A stretch of 64,000 nucleotides of DNA from Eulemur rufifrons (taxonomy: Eukaryota > Chordata > Mammalia > Primates > Lemuridae), in contig NC_090989.1 of NCBI RefSeq assembly GCF_041146395.1, forward strand, positions 50,742,501 to 50,806,500, in the 5' to 3' direction. The notes below the pieces were generated by a model that was not told the DNA's origin, did no database searches, and was given only the letters and a program-made list of their open reading frames with translations. A program made the position numbers and the translations under genes. Positions 52,291-64,000 of the stretch are shown here, piece after piece (position 1 is the first letter of the stretch; every line of letters starts with the position of its first letter).

Positions 52291-54254
52291 CTACACCACT
52301 GTATCAGGATCCAGTGGTTCTTCAATCTCAGATTCATAAACTAGGTTCAAATGAGGTTTAACAATTGCTTTTTGTTACTACTTCATAAACAGAAAAAAAC
52401 TTAAACCATTTTGCTCTAATTACAAGTTTCAAAATTAAAGAAATACTATAATCAGTGAATGTTCTGTTTACTCTAATTGAAAAGTTTTAGCTCTTTAATA
52501 AGAAATAAAACTTGTCTTAGTAATTACAGAATTCCTAGGGATATATTTTTACACAGAGCTTTTTTCTTTTAAATATTTGTTGCTTGAATCCAATTTGAAA
52601 TTTTAATGCATGAATTTTGTGAGTTTATCTCTTTAATGGCATCAACTATAAAACACCTATAAAAAGGTTCATGTCAGAGTCAGATGAAATTTTTCTGAAG
52701 TGTTAATATCTGTTACTGTCCAGGCACATCACAATACAATAAGCATCTTTCTAATTTAGTCACTGGACTCAAGAGTCAATCACTTTCTCTACAAGACTTT
52801 ATTTTCTCGTATCTGTCACCTTCTTTTCATTCCTAGTGCATCCCTCTAGTTCATGACATCATTGCAATATTTCTCAACAACTCTAGCAGCTTCTGCATTA
52901 CTCCCAACGTGAAAGGTAAGTCCCAACATCTTATCCCCTTTACACAAAAACAGACACTATGTAATTAAAGACAGAAGTATCAATTTAAAAGATTCTTAAA
53001 GGTGAACATTATTTTCTTACTTGTAGTACTAAAGTTATTTCACTGAAGCTAGAAATCTGAAGGTTGGTTACCTTTGAAGGAAAATACAATAAAGGATTAT
53101 TTCTCATTGCCTTAAATGTGATCAGTTGAGCTTGTTGCTCACCTCTCTTAGATAACTACACGTTTTTCCCAACAATACTCTCTATATATGGAACATTTAT
53201 AAATCTCTTTAATCATGTCATATTAAAATCACAGCTTACTAGTTTTCATCTGTTGACTTTTTTGTGAATTTAAATCATTTCAAAAAATATGCAGGAAGAA
53301 TAATCACAGGAAAATTAATTTTATTTTAAATTGACTTAAAGTCCTTGGCAGTAGTTCAAAACATGCTGCATAGCCAACTGACAGAGATATCCATTTTTAT
53401 TTTGGAAGGAAGGTTTCAAAAATATAGTTTAGAGTTTGTGCCGTTCAGGAGCTCAGATGGCATTTTCCAGACTGCTAGAAAGAACATAGAATGAAAACAA
53501 TTCCTTACTTTACATCTCATGTGGTAACACTGCAGCATCAGTGCTATATAATGCATCACTACAAAAAGGAAGATGTGGAGAAGTTCAGGCTTGAGAAGAT
53601 ATTTTGTTCCTATCCCATTAACATGTGGAAGTAAAAGACAACTCTCCAGGTTTTATTGCTAAGGGTAGAAGAGAAATGCTGCACTCAGAGTAATACTGCT
53701 TCAAAGAATGCTTCTAGAAAGGTGATTATTCATCTCATTTAGTATTCTGGGCAAACTTTGCTTGCTTATTTAATATATTAAATAACACAGATGTTTCAGA
53801 AGGAGAAAAAAGCATCTGACACCTCTTTGGAGGCATGACTAATAGACCATTATGACACCAATTAAAGAGTAACCACTTGCAGCCTGTAACAACTAACTGA
53901 CACTGCTACCCCGAATTTCTTAAGTTTTCTGTTAATTACATAAAATTTAAGTCTCTAATGAATTTCAATTAAACCAAAGTAGGGCACCAAATGTAAGGAA
54001 AAATTGGTGAAGAATGACTTGCTGAAAAATGCTGAACACATTTTGATTTATGGCCAGGGTTTAATATTTCCTATTAGACTCTGACTGATTTATCATAGTT
54101 TCTTGGCAGTCATGCAGCCTTTAAAATCGTTTTCATATCAGCATGTCCAACCAAAGAAGTAGACAGTAACAAAAAATGTCTAGCATACATAATTAAATTT
54201 GAAGGATAACAGGATACTCATTTCAAGTAACTATTAATATCATGCCCCTCAATA

Positions 54255-54390
54255 AAACGTTCAGATTTAATTTTAACTTCTCGAGGCTAAGGATTGTGTC
54301 TTAGCGTTCTCTTTAGCTCAGAGATTAGTACAGCGTTTGGGACACAACGGCTGTCCAGGGAACATTTGCTAAATAAATGAATATATGAAC
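54255..54390 (+). mobile_element. L2 LINE 3-prime end remnant
   Basis: CGAGGCTAAGGATTGTGTCT, CAGAGATTAGTACAGCGTTT and TTTGCTAAATAAATGAATAT are the diverged L2 tail. Confidence 0.65.
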
Positions 54391-56290
54391 GGATTTAAGA
54401 TCTTGAAGAATGATATTTGAAATAACCCAGGTTTGCTTTCACCAAAAACCAGTCAGGGGAAACAAAATAACAATTATCTTTGTGCACAAGTAAGCTTGAA
54501 AACTTAAGCATACAAAACAAAAACACTGTGTTTAAGTCAGAAAGCATGGACAATAGTTATGTAAAATTTTCGAATAAGGAAAAAGTTACAAAAGAGATAC
54601 TCAGAATATATCTCATCACATCTACTAGCTTAGATACAAATGTTTGACAATATATTACAGAGCTATGAAATGTTTTATAATTCTGTTCTTTTCATTCACA
54701 TATTCACTGTCAACCAGGTTAAGTCCAGTGACCACCTAAGTAAAGTTACATATGTGAGGATTTTATATACATAATGTTTTCTGTGTTTTAACTACATTAA
54801 TTTTGTAAAACATTTATTTTTATTAAATACTAGAGGCATTTTGCAATAACCTGTTAAATGATCACCAAACACTGCTGTTTATAAAATAACATGAAAATTC
54901 CCAAAACACATCTGCTGGCTGGCAGGAAGCACCACAATGTGAAACCTATATGTAAATGTAGAAGTATTTAGGTTATCCAAAAGTAAAAATGTTCAAAACT
55001 TGAAACTTCCATTGAGACATAAAGATTATGGAATATTAATTTAGAATTCTCAAATCTTACCCTAAAACAACTTCCTTTAGGGGTAGAGAAAATTTGAATC
55101 AGGGATCACTATGCATGTTTCCTGGTTTAAAAGAGCAATAAAGAGAAACCTGGTCTGACTCTGGGTTAGTGCTGGTAGTACTGCAAATAATAAAAGCAAA
55201 ATAAAATGGTTCAAAATTAAGTGGAAAAAATCAGAATGTGAAAAGCTAAGGAAATCACACCATAACTACTGAATGGAACAAATGGATGTAAGGCTTAGAA
55301 TTCTTAGGACTCATTCTCAGCTACTAAGAATGATAAAAACTCTTTGATACTTGAATAAAAAAAATCACAGATATTTCTGAGAAAAACATGGATAGGACTA
55401 AGACATTTCAAGGCTTTTCAACTGATCTACAATATTGTCTTTTTATTTAATGTAACCTTAAACCTATTCTTTTTCCTTTACGTACAAGTATTGACTGAAT
55501 AACTTCCAATGTGTAGATATCATGCTAGCAGGGAGGTATTCTAAAATAGGTAAAGTAATCCATATTCCAGAAGAGAAACAGATAAATATATACATATTTA
55601 TAATATTAATATAATGAGGTAAGAGCTTACAGAGACATATACAAAATATTAATATCTGGAGAATATCCATTAATGGTAAACTCCTTTATATGGGGGGAAT
55701 TCAAAAATAATACTGAAATAAAGCCTTTGCATATTTTTCTTTAACTGATATGCAAAATTCTATGGTCAGATTAGGATAATGCATTATTCACTGGTGACAT
55801 AAATGTGACTTAATTACATTATGATTTCAATCTTCTGAAGACTTTTGAATTTGTTGTTTTTTACTACTACTTTACTTTGTAAACTGCCACTTTGTTATTA
55901 CACTTATATGGCTTCTCCTAAAATTTTACCTGAACATTGTTTTTAGTGCTTGACATTTATGCACTTCCTCAATTTCTAAAATTAAAACTGAGAAGTGCTT
56001 CAGAGTAAAAAAGAGGAATAGCAAATGTTAATAATTTACAAATATTTTTGAACATATCTTCACAGAAGGCTATTAGATCACTATAAACAATTATGAAGAA
56101 AATCAAGGAATTGATTAGCAACTAGCAACACAAACTACACCATCTGAAGAATGCATAGTAATATACATAAAAATTGTGATATAAGGACAAAGTATTAATG
56201 ATACGGCAATGAAAATGGGGAAAATATTCCTATGCCTTTTGTCTATAATATACCTATAGCAAATAGTTCACAAACTTGATAAATAAAATA

Positions 56291-56484
56291 CAGTAATTCC
56301 TCAATTGATATCCTTGGTAGGTTGTTAGAAACTGTGACTTTAAGTGAAACAACATACTATATAATGAAACCAATTTTACCATAGGCTGATTGATTTAAAC
56401 AAGAGTTAAGTTCCTATGACATGTCATTTCACTTAAAAGTCAGTTTCCAAGAACCTATCCACAACGTTAAGTGAAGAATTACTG
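56291..56484. mobile_element. Tigger-derived MITE, 194 bp
   Basis: The ends CAGTAATTCCTCAATTGATA and, reverse complemented, CAGTAATTCTTCACTTAACG form an imperfect inverted repeat of 30 bp or more, with TTAAGTGAAA-like motifs inside. TA dinucleotides at 56289-56290 and 56485-56486 fit Tc1/mariner/pogo target duplication. Confidence 0.82.
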
Positions 56485-56899
56485 TAAACACTACTGGCCC
56501 CAAGGTTTGTTTGTCCATCTGTATGAATGAATGAATAAATAAGCTTTCTTTCAAAAAATATAGAGAAAGTAAATAAAATATTTCTTGTTTTATATTTAGC
56601 CATACTTTCTTCATTCACCTGGGCCAAAAAGGTAAACAGCTATTTTATATGATGCTTTAAATAATAAATTTTACTAATCAAAGGTTTCTGCCAAACTAAC
56701 AGGAGTTTCTGATTCTTAACCCACTTAGCCTTCACATACTAATTACAGTATCGAGTTAAAGATGTGAAGTCCTGCAACATGTATGTGTATGTATGTCCCA
56801 AGATTGGAGCACCAAGAAAAACTGATGAAATAGTAGGTCATTAAATATGAAATGTCTGATTTGGAATCACAACTGTAGTTTATTATATCTCAAAATAGA

Positions 56900-58113
56900 A
56901 GCAGTACAATTAATCAAAGTATGCGCCTAAACTATTAACACAGTTTTGTCATCTTAATGGTAACTTGTTTATGCCAGCAGCAAAGAAGCCTGGAAAGACA
57001 GTGGCCATGAAATTGCAAAAGGCCTTTTTCCACAACCGCTTGAGAACTGAGTATTTTTCCTTGCAAGAAGTGGTCAAAAGCCCAGAAGAAGTGGTAGGCA
57101 GTTGGTGCAAGGTCTGGTGAATATGGTGGATGACAGAGAGTTTCCAAGTCCAGCCTTTGTAGTTTAAGCAGCAGTGTTTGTGAGACATGTGGTGGAGTGT
57201 TGTCTTACAAGAGGATTAGCTTGTCTCTACTGACCAATCTCAGCCGCTTCATCGCAAGCATCCTCATCATTTAATCCAATTGGTTGCAGTGGACATCTGC
57301 TGTAATCGATTGACCAGGTTTCCTGAAGCTGTAGTGGAAAATACCAGCGCTGGACCACCAAACCGACATTAGCTTTTTCTCATGAATATTTGGTTTTGGA
57401 CTGTGTTTCCACACTTCATCTTTATCCAACCATTGTGCCGAACACTTGAGACTGTCAAAAAGAATCCATTTTTCCTCACACATAATGATACGGTGTAGAA
57501 ATGGTTTCATCTTTATATCATGACAACAAAGAAAGGCAAGCTTCAAGGCCATTCCTCTTCTGACACTTGTTTAATTCCTGCAGAACCCATCTATCCAGCT
57601 TCTTTGCCGATTTGAATCAAATGGTCCAATATTGTTAGAATAGTAACATCAAACCTTGCTGCTCATTCATGTGTAGGTTGAGATGGGTTCACTTCCACTA
57701 CAGCTTTCAGCTCATCATTATCCAACTTGGTCTCAGTTCACCCACATGGCTCATTTTCAAGGTTAAAATCACCAGAATGGAACTTCTCCAACCATCAAGG
57801 TACTGTGTATTCATTCATTAGCCACATCCTTCCCAAACACTTCATTGATATTTTGAGCTTTCTGTGCTGCATTGGTTCCATGACAGAACTCATATTAAGA
57901 AATAACATAAATTCTTGACTTATCCATGTTTTCACAAAAATTGCTCTAAAAAAAATTTGAAAGATAATCACAAGCCAAAATGTGTGTTCGAAAGACTAGG
58001 GATGTACCTTCACAATAAAAATAAAATAAGAAGTGTCAAAGTGAAATGTCAGAGATATCAACTGTCAAACTTAATACTTAAGGAAATTAGACATTTCATA
58101 TATAATAACCTTA
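56900..58113 (-). mobile_element. Mariner-like DNA transposon, decayed transposase
   Basis: The minus strand encodes broken mariner transposase: near 57900 MDKSRIYV and YEFCHGTNAAQKAQNINEVF, then at 57271-57552 KPFLHRIIMCEEKWILFDSL and SAQWLDKDEVWKHSPKPN, and at 56935-57147 HPPYSPDLAPTAYHFFWAFD. These are the hallmarks of Tc1/mariner enzymes of the group that includes Hsmar1. Two catalytic aspartates look lost: CEEKW for CDEKW, and PTAYH for PTDYH. Stops and frameshifts divide the frame. The terminal inverted repeats are not clear, so the ends are approximate. Confidence 0.88.
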
Positions 58114-59780
58114 ATTACAGGCTGTGTATTGAGGCAGAAAATACTAGGAGTTTGCACCAGCCTAAAATTCTGGTTTTCTTTAGAAGAGAAATGCAAAGCT
58201 TTTAGTTTCTTCTTACCTGTGAGAACAACACTGAAGGCAAGAGTCAATCTACATGACAAACACAATTTGGCCCTTTTGTCAGTTTAATGTTTATCCTGAA
58301 ACACTCAGTGGGTATCAGGGCAATCAGTGGTTCATAGGTCACTGAGTCTACAATATCTCCATAAGACCTCCTACTGATATATTTGAAACATACTTGCAAT
58401 CAGTTTTGTCTTCTACCAACATATCTAAATTCATTGAAAGTCATTTTATAAAAGACACTGCTAAGTTTTCAGAACTATTATTGTTAACTTAAATAGCAAT
58501 CAAGTACCTACATGTGGAGAATGATTTCTTCCAACTCCTCATACTATACAAAAATTCACCAACATCATGAATGGATAAAAGGAAACAAGGGCAAGAATAT
58601 CAAGAAAAACCTAAAGTAATATGTAAACCAAATGCATGTTGAAGGAGAGAAGCGTAAGGATTTTGAAAACTTTTTCTGAGGTAGCAAAGATGTCTGAGTG
58701 CTCAGGAAGACCTTTGAAAATATAAACCAAGTATAATTCATTTCCTAGTTCTTCCTCTTTCTTCATCTATTTTTTAAAATCTCCACAAACGAAGAAGTAG
58801 GCCCTTTTTATAATACCACAGAATGTAAAACTCTTTACATTTTATCACCAAGGAATTTGCTCAACAGGCCTGAGTGTAGCAGCTCCCTTCCATCAACCCC
58901 TAGACCCATCCTTCCTCAGATCACGCAGAGGTGCAGGGTTAGACAGTGAAGATCAAGGACTGAGAGGGCTCAGGAACAGGGCAGGGATGTCAACTATATA
59001 TTCAATCGATCTATTTCCAGCTTTGACACGACTATGTTGAACAGCAGAACTTGCAAAATGGCTAGATCAAAATATTCCATGAATCCTCCAAATATTCAAA
59101 ACTGGAAATCTGTCCAAAGATCCCATTTAAAATCCTTAACCTTCATTATAGTAAAGAAATGTAAGAAAGCCCTGGGGAAGCCAATTATTCTCTAGGCCTT
59201 ATTATAAAACATCAAATCAATTTATATTTATTGAATGCCTATATACAGATGGGAAGGTTGTTGGCCGGAGATTCTGCTTCTATAAATTGGAAATTTTAAT
59301 CCCTGTTTCTGTGGGAACTTTAAGTATCTGAGAGACATTTCCTGTCTGATACTCCTATTTTAGCCCCACAGAGCAACCATAGACATATGTGAGAAAGGAA
59401 CATCTGCTCAGGAGAAAGGAGTTTTGGCTGAAAAACATCAACTTAAGATTCATCTAGTAAAGTACTTGGCTTCAGAATCTGTATAAGTATGTTTAGTTGG
59501 TCATACCTATAAGTGAACATCCTGAAATCCACGGTACTATAGAAGAACTACTTATAACTAATATCATAAAATTAAGTTATATATGCAAAAGAAAATGTAA
59601 AACATAATAAAAAATCAAATTATATAAAGACACTTAAAATAAGCTTTTTTAAACAACCATTTCAAATAAAGCATTTTATCAGTATTACTTCCTGAATAAC
59701 TAAGACGGAAAAAACTAAAAGGAGAAGTAATTATCGGGCATATAAGGAAGACATCCATGTTGCTAATTAAACCAAGCTTA

Positions 59781-59942
<162 letters not shown>

Positions 59943-60295
59943 TTAATGTATTTCTAGCACAAACTGTTAATATTGAATTTTCTCAAAAACAATGACTTAC
60001 AGTAAATATCCTATTAGAATTATGTTATCATTTAAGACATGTCTTACATTCATAATCAGACTTTGTTCTACAAAATCCATTTTAAAAATGTTTGAACTTT
60101 CATTAGCTATTTTATAAGCTTTTTAATAATTCAGAGTATTTAATGTTCTATTAATGATCATTTAGGAAGGGACTTGCTTCAATAGTGAAATTAATTCAAA
60201 AGACAAAACCCATGGCTTTAAGATGGCAATATAAATCATTTTATCTTCTTGGTAAATGCTACATGCTCATTTAACTTCACTGTCAAATTGAAAAA

Positions 60296-60299
<4 letters not shown>

Positions 60300-60336
<37 letters not shown>
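60300..60336. repeat. TA dinucleotide microsatellite
   Basis: An uninterrupted TA array of about 18 units lies in the intron upstream of the RING-start exon. It is likely length-variable. Confidence 0.97.
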
Positions 60337-60339
<3 letters not shown>

Positions 60340-61267
60340 TTGGCTAAACACTAAATTTTATTTCTTTGGTATCCTTAGAAATTCCAGAATGGAGGAAAAG
60401 CAACAAACATTTCCCAAGCCTTTTCTGCCTGCCACGCACTGTGGTCCACACTATTTCCTGTACTCTTTAAGCCTAAGAAGATATATACTGAATTTAAGAA
60501 AAAAATACCTGAGGCTCAATAAGTTTAAATTGTTTTCTTCAAATTCTAAATTAAGTCTCTGACTCAAAAGTGCATACTTTTTTCCTATCTAACACTATCA
60601 AGAAAACTAATTACTTCAGTAACCAAAAATTGTTTTATTAAACTTCAATTCTCTTGAATTACTGTGATTTTTAGCTTAGAACATTTGCATAGTAAAATTC
60701 TCAGTGATAAAATATTGAAAAGATCTGTGTGACAAGATACAAACAGATTGGTAAATGTAGAGAAAATACTAAAAAAGCATTGAGAGATACAAAGAAATTT
60801 TGAAATCAAAATTTGCATAAAGCAACATTTCAGCCTAGTAAGTGCCTACAATGTGTGTGGCCTCAAGTAGGATAAATAAATGACAATATTTAGTTCACAA
60901 TCTACTAAAGATATCACAACCCTGGTAAAAAAAGAAATATATACATATATATAGATATACATGCATGCACATGTTTAAACACATACAAATATAAATTATG
61001 TCTACAATGATGTATGTATGTGTTAGTATATGATTTTTAGGGAAACTAAGGAAAAAGACAAGAGAGAATGGATCAAGATGGAAAAGAAATAACTCTAATG
61101 TAATCCAAAATAAGTTACAAATTGCTAATGTCCCTGAAATAATAGATTAGTATTGATTCTGGTTATGACTATTCAGAGAACAAATTTACAATTGTAAAAA
61201 AATTACAATATGCCAAAATCACAGATGCAAAACTAATGTAAACTAAGGGATAAGAGTATTTATGGGG

Positions 61268-61320
61268 AAAAAAAATAAAAATAAAAATAAAAAATAAAAA
61301 TAAAAATAAATTAAAAAAAA
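61268..61320. repeat. A-rich AAAAAT microsatellite
   Basis: Near-regular AAAAAT units end in TTAAAAAAAA. No attached SINE is visible, so this could be an orphan tail. Confidence 0.92.
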
Positions 61321-61504
61321 GAGTATTTTTGAGTAACTTAAGGGAATGATATTACTTCTGAAGATTTATTTGTTTTAAATGGTTTTATAAAGAGGAACTG
61401 TCTCTCATGAGTATCCTTTTACACGTTAGAAAATACACAAGCACTGCGTAATTTTTTTGAATAGTAAAGATTTATTTACTAATTTATTTATTTATTTATT
61501 TTAA

Positions 61505-61651
61505 GAAACAAGGTCTTGCTCTGTCACCCAGGTTGGAGTGCTGTAATGCGATCACAGATCACGGCAACCTCAAACTCCTGGGCTCAAGTGATCCTCTTAC
61601 CTCAGCCACCCAAAGTGCTAAGATTATAGGTGTGGGCCACTGTGCCTGGCC
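61505..61651 (-). mobile_element. Alu monomer (FLAM-like) or internally deleted Alu
   Basis: This is a single-arm copy of about 147 bp in reverse orientation, preceded by a TTTA-rich tail. It runs from AAGGTCTTGCTCTGTCACCC to GGCCACTGTGCCTGGCC. The second arm's GTAGCTGGGACTACAGGC block is absent, which suggests a free monomer. An Alu that lost one arm cannot be ruled out. Confidence 0.85.
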
Positions 61652-61899
61652 ATATGTTAAATTTAAAAAGGTATCCACAAGTTATACATATGTCAACAAG
61701 TATGTTTCACATAATTATAAAGGCTGCAGGGACTGAAATGTGGAGAACTATGAATAAAGTAAATCGGTATCTACTGTCTTTCAAAAAACCCTGTAACTTC
61801 TCTCTGGTTTGGTGTTTTCCCTTAGATTTTTATTATTTACTATAAAAAGGATGGCTATATCTAAAATATAAAATATTTTAAAATTACACTTATGTCAAA

Positions 61900-62500
61900 T
61901 AAAATATTCCAAGATCCCCCTTCATCCTCTCCCTAATTCCTCAATCCTTGTCACTTCAATTCTCTTACCAGCTTGGTGTTTTTTTTATTTTTATTTTCTA
62001 AAAGTATACTCTTATGTTCATATATAGTAATTTCTTATTATTTGTTTACAGAAATTGAACTTATATAATGTAACTTTACAAAATGAAATGTTACATAATT
62101 TTGCTTTCCATAACTGTAATTTTTTTAAAGTACAATTCAAAAGTTTCCATGTATATAGAGCCACCTCCCCCCAGTTGATGACTTCACATAACACTGTATG
62201 AGTACACCATGGTGTGTTTTACTTGTAATCTACTATTAAACACCTAGGTATTTTGTAGATTTTTCACTTTACAATGAATATCCTGTTCTACAGATCTTTG
62301 TGGGCATGTGTGAGTGAGATATATATATGTAAGGAATATACATATATGGAATCTAGAACAAAAAGATGTTTTCATTTAGATTTTTGTAATTACTAAATAT
62401 TACCCTCAAGAAAGCTTCTATCAACTTACATTCTCACTCATAATCTATGAGGCTGGGAACAATGGATTTAGAAAAATATAATTATTATCTTTAATAGGCT
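61900..62500. mobile_element. Old L1 3-prime sequence (L1M-type)
   Basis: TAACACTGTATGAGTACACC, CACTTTACAATGAATATCCT and ATCAACTTACATTCTCACTC match by eye the end of old L1 elements. A TATATATGTA patch interrupts it near 62330. Confidence 0.5.
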
Positions 62501-62695
62501 TCAATTACCCATTTGACTCTAAAAGCTATAGCATGTAATACTCTAATCGTTTTTTATAGTTTTCTAAATTATGATTCTCTCTTACATTTATGTATCTACC
62601 TATGGATTTATCCATTTATCTCCCTAATATAAGTGCCAATACTATATTGTAAACAAGAATATTAACATCAGAAATTTTTATGCAAGAATTTTCAA

Positions 62696-63014
62696 GGCCG
62701 GGCGCGGTGGCTCACGCCTGTAATCCTAGCACTCTGGGAGGCCGAGGCGGGTGGATTGCTCAAGGTCAGGAGTTCGAGACCAGCCTGAGCGAGACCCCGT
62801 CTCTACTAAAAATAGAAAGACATTATATGGACAACTAAAAATCTATATAGAAAAAAAATTAGCCGGGCATAGTGGCGCATGCCTGTAGTCCCAGCTACTC
62901 GGGAGGCTGAGGCAGTAGGATCGCTTAAGCCGAGGAGTCTGAGGTTGCTGTGAGCTAAGCTGACGCCACGGCACTCACTCTAGCCTGGGCAACAAAGTGA
63001 GACTCTGTCTCAAC

Positions 63015-63041
<27 letters not shown>
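62696..63041 (+). mobile_element. Alu SINE, lemur-type, least diverged copy
   Basis: The start, GGCCGGGCGCGGTGGCTCAC, is intact and CpG-rich. The right arm is GCTGACGCCACGGCACTCAC, followed by an A tail of nearly 30 bases. The target duplication AAGAATTTTCAA is perfect (62684-62695 and 63042-63053). CpG retention and the long clean tail suggest a recent insertion. It is antisense to CBLB and 163 bp downstream of an exon donor. Confidence 0.97.
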
Positions 63042-63045
<4 letters not shown>

Positions 63046-63204
63046 ATTTTCAAAGGTAATTTCTGATCAAACATACTTAGAATTCCTTAAGTATCTTTTG
63101 TATTACATATCTGTGCATGATTTTAGCTATAATTAGAGAATCTTATTTATTTTAAAGGTATTACAGATACGTACTAATTATACTTTTCCAGAAATTGTCC
63201 TTAC

Positions 63205-63292
63205 CTGTGTAACTTTTATATGATCATGGGGTGTAGGTTCACATAATCCAGTTAAATCAGGATTATAACTCCTCCCATCAGGATAAAGATAA
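63205..63292 (-). CDS. CBLB: CBLB exon: end of SH2 lobe and start of linker (about residues 328-357)
   Basis: This 88-bp exon encodes [13 protein letters not shown] followed by [16 protein letters not shown]. It covers the last strands of the divergent SH2 domain in the tyrosine-kinase-binding module and the beginning of the linker helix that packs against it. The acceptor reads TTCAG and the donor GTAAGG. The first base completes a phenylalanine codon started in the previous exon, which is outside the window, and the exon ends on a codon boundary. The 88-bp length matches the equivalent exon I recall in CBL. About 160 bp into the following intron lies an antisense Alu (62696-63041). Identification as CBLB rather than CBL rests on [11 protein letters not shown], where CBL has a different sequence. 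Confidence 0.96.
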
Positions 63293-64000
63293 CTGAATTT
63301 AAACAGAAACTTTATTACCTTAAATATATAAGTTTTAATTGCACTTATGAATATTTAACTGAATTATTTTATATATGAACATATATTTTGATGTTTATTT
63401 TTATGTAACATATAAATAATATATTGTATCACTGTTCCATAATATTACATTATCTTAAGACATTTAAAATGTAGAAATCATTTTCATATAAGAAAAACAT
63501 GATGAATATGGACTCGGCCACTAAGCAACCATTTTTGATTAAATACCTTTAATATATGTCTCTTATATAAATTAAAAATTTATTTTACTGGTCAACTATA
63601 TTCTATTTCAAAACACTTTGAATATATAACTATTTGCAATTATTATGTGTTTCATCAGAAACACAGGTAGTTAACTGGATCATTTTACACCACATTTAAT
63701 ACCACAGAGAAAAAAATAGAATTAAAGGCCACAAGTTACTCCAACACTTCTGAGTTGTTCCTGTTTTTACAGTTTCCCAATCTCTTTCTTCTGACTCACC
63801 TTCCACTCTCCCAAACACATGCGCACACACACGCACACATGCATACACACACGTTTACAAAATTAGAAAACATTACAATTTCATGTTTCATTGACTTCTA
63901 TAAAGTTATAAACACAGAATGGTCTATAGACTAAGGTTCTATTATCAGAGAAAACTGAAATTTGAACTAAGAGTAATAATGCCATGTTGCTGTGTTTGAG
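63293..64000 (-). other. CBLB: CBLB intron, partial (upstream of the first exon in the window)
   Basis: This is AT-rich intron with a short ACAC-rich tract at about 63820-63852. The exon expected to encode the preceding SH2 segment is not found before the window ends. Confidence 0.8.

Overview
The window is nuclear DNA from a primate, most likely a strepsirrhine of the lemur type. It is AT-rich, intron-dominated and full of interspersed repeats. Four of the five dimeric Alu copies have features I associate with lemur Alus: an expanded middle linker with an AACTAAAAAT-like stretch, and a right arm reading GCTGACGCCACGGCACTCAC where human Alus read GCCACTGCACTCC. The fifth copy (7789-8097) looks like an older AluJ-type ancestor.

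The only gene I can support is CBLB, the E3 ubiquitin ligase Cbl-b, on the minus strand. Ten consecutive internal coding exons (1,589 bp, about 530 codons) run right to left: 63205-63292, 59784-59915, 47799-48002, 29185-29370, 27261-27626, 19321-19415, 10921-11067, 7492-7589, 7244-7375 and 4482-4622. All splice in frame with GT/AG sites. They encode the end of the SH2 part of the tyrosine-kinase-binding domain, the linker helix with the regulatory tyrosine, the whole RING finger (split over two exons), the acidic stretch, the proline-rich SH3-ligand region and the first YxxP phosphotyrosine sites. The N-terminal exons lie beyond 64000. The last C-terminal part (about 124 residues, including the UBA domain) lies beyond position 1.

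Layout from left to right: 1-4481 is the intron after the last exon in the window, with MER5A, L2 and a minus-strand Alu. 4482-11067 holds a cluster of four small exons, including a 116-bp intron. 11068-27260 has two long AT-rich introns around a 95-bp exon. 27261-29370 has the large proline-rich exon and its neighbour. 29371-47798 is an 18.4-kb intron with two Alus, two hAT MITEs, a truncated mariner copy, an internally deleted L1 and a Tigger remnant. 47799-59915 has the two RING exons around an 11.8-kb intron carrying a second mariner copy and a Tigger MITE. 59916-64000 has an AT microsatellite, an Alu monomer, a young-looking Alu and the exon that ends the SH2 region.

I found no tRNA, rRNA, CRISPR array or recognised endogenous retrovirus, and no convincing new biological system. 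The more interesting points are regulatory or structural: an inverted Alu pair bracketing three CBLB exons, weak splice donors beside exons whose skipping would keep frame, an L1 lacking its middle but flanked by matching target-site duplications, and a paired set of decayed mariner copies. CBLB residue numbers and human comparisons are from memory of the protein, not from an alignment.
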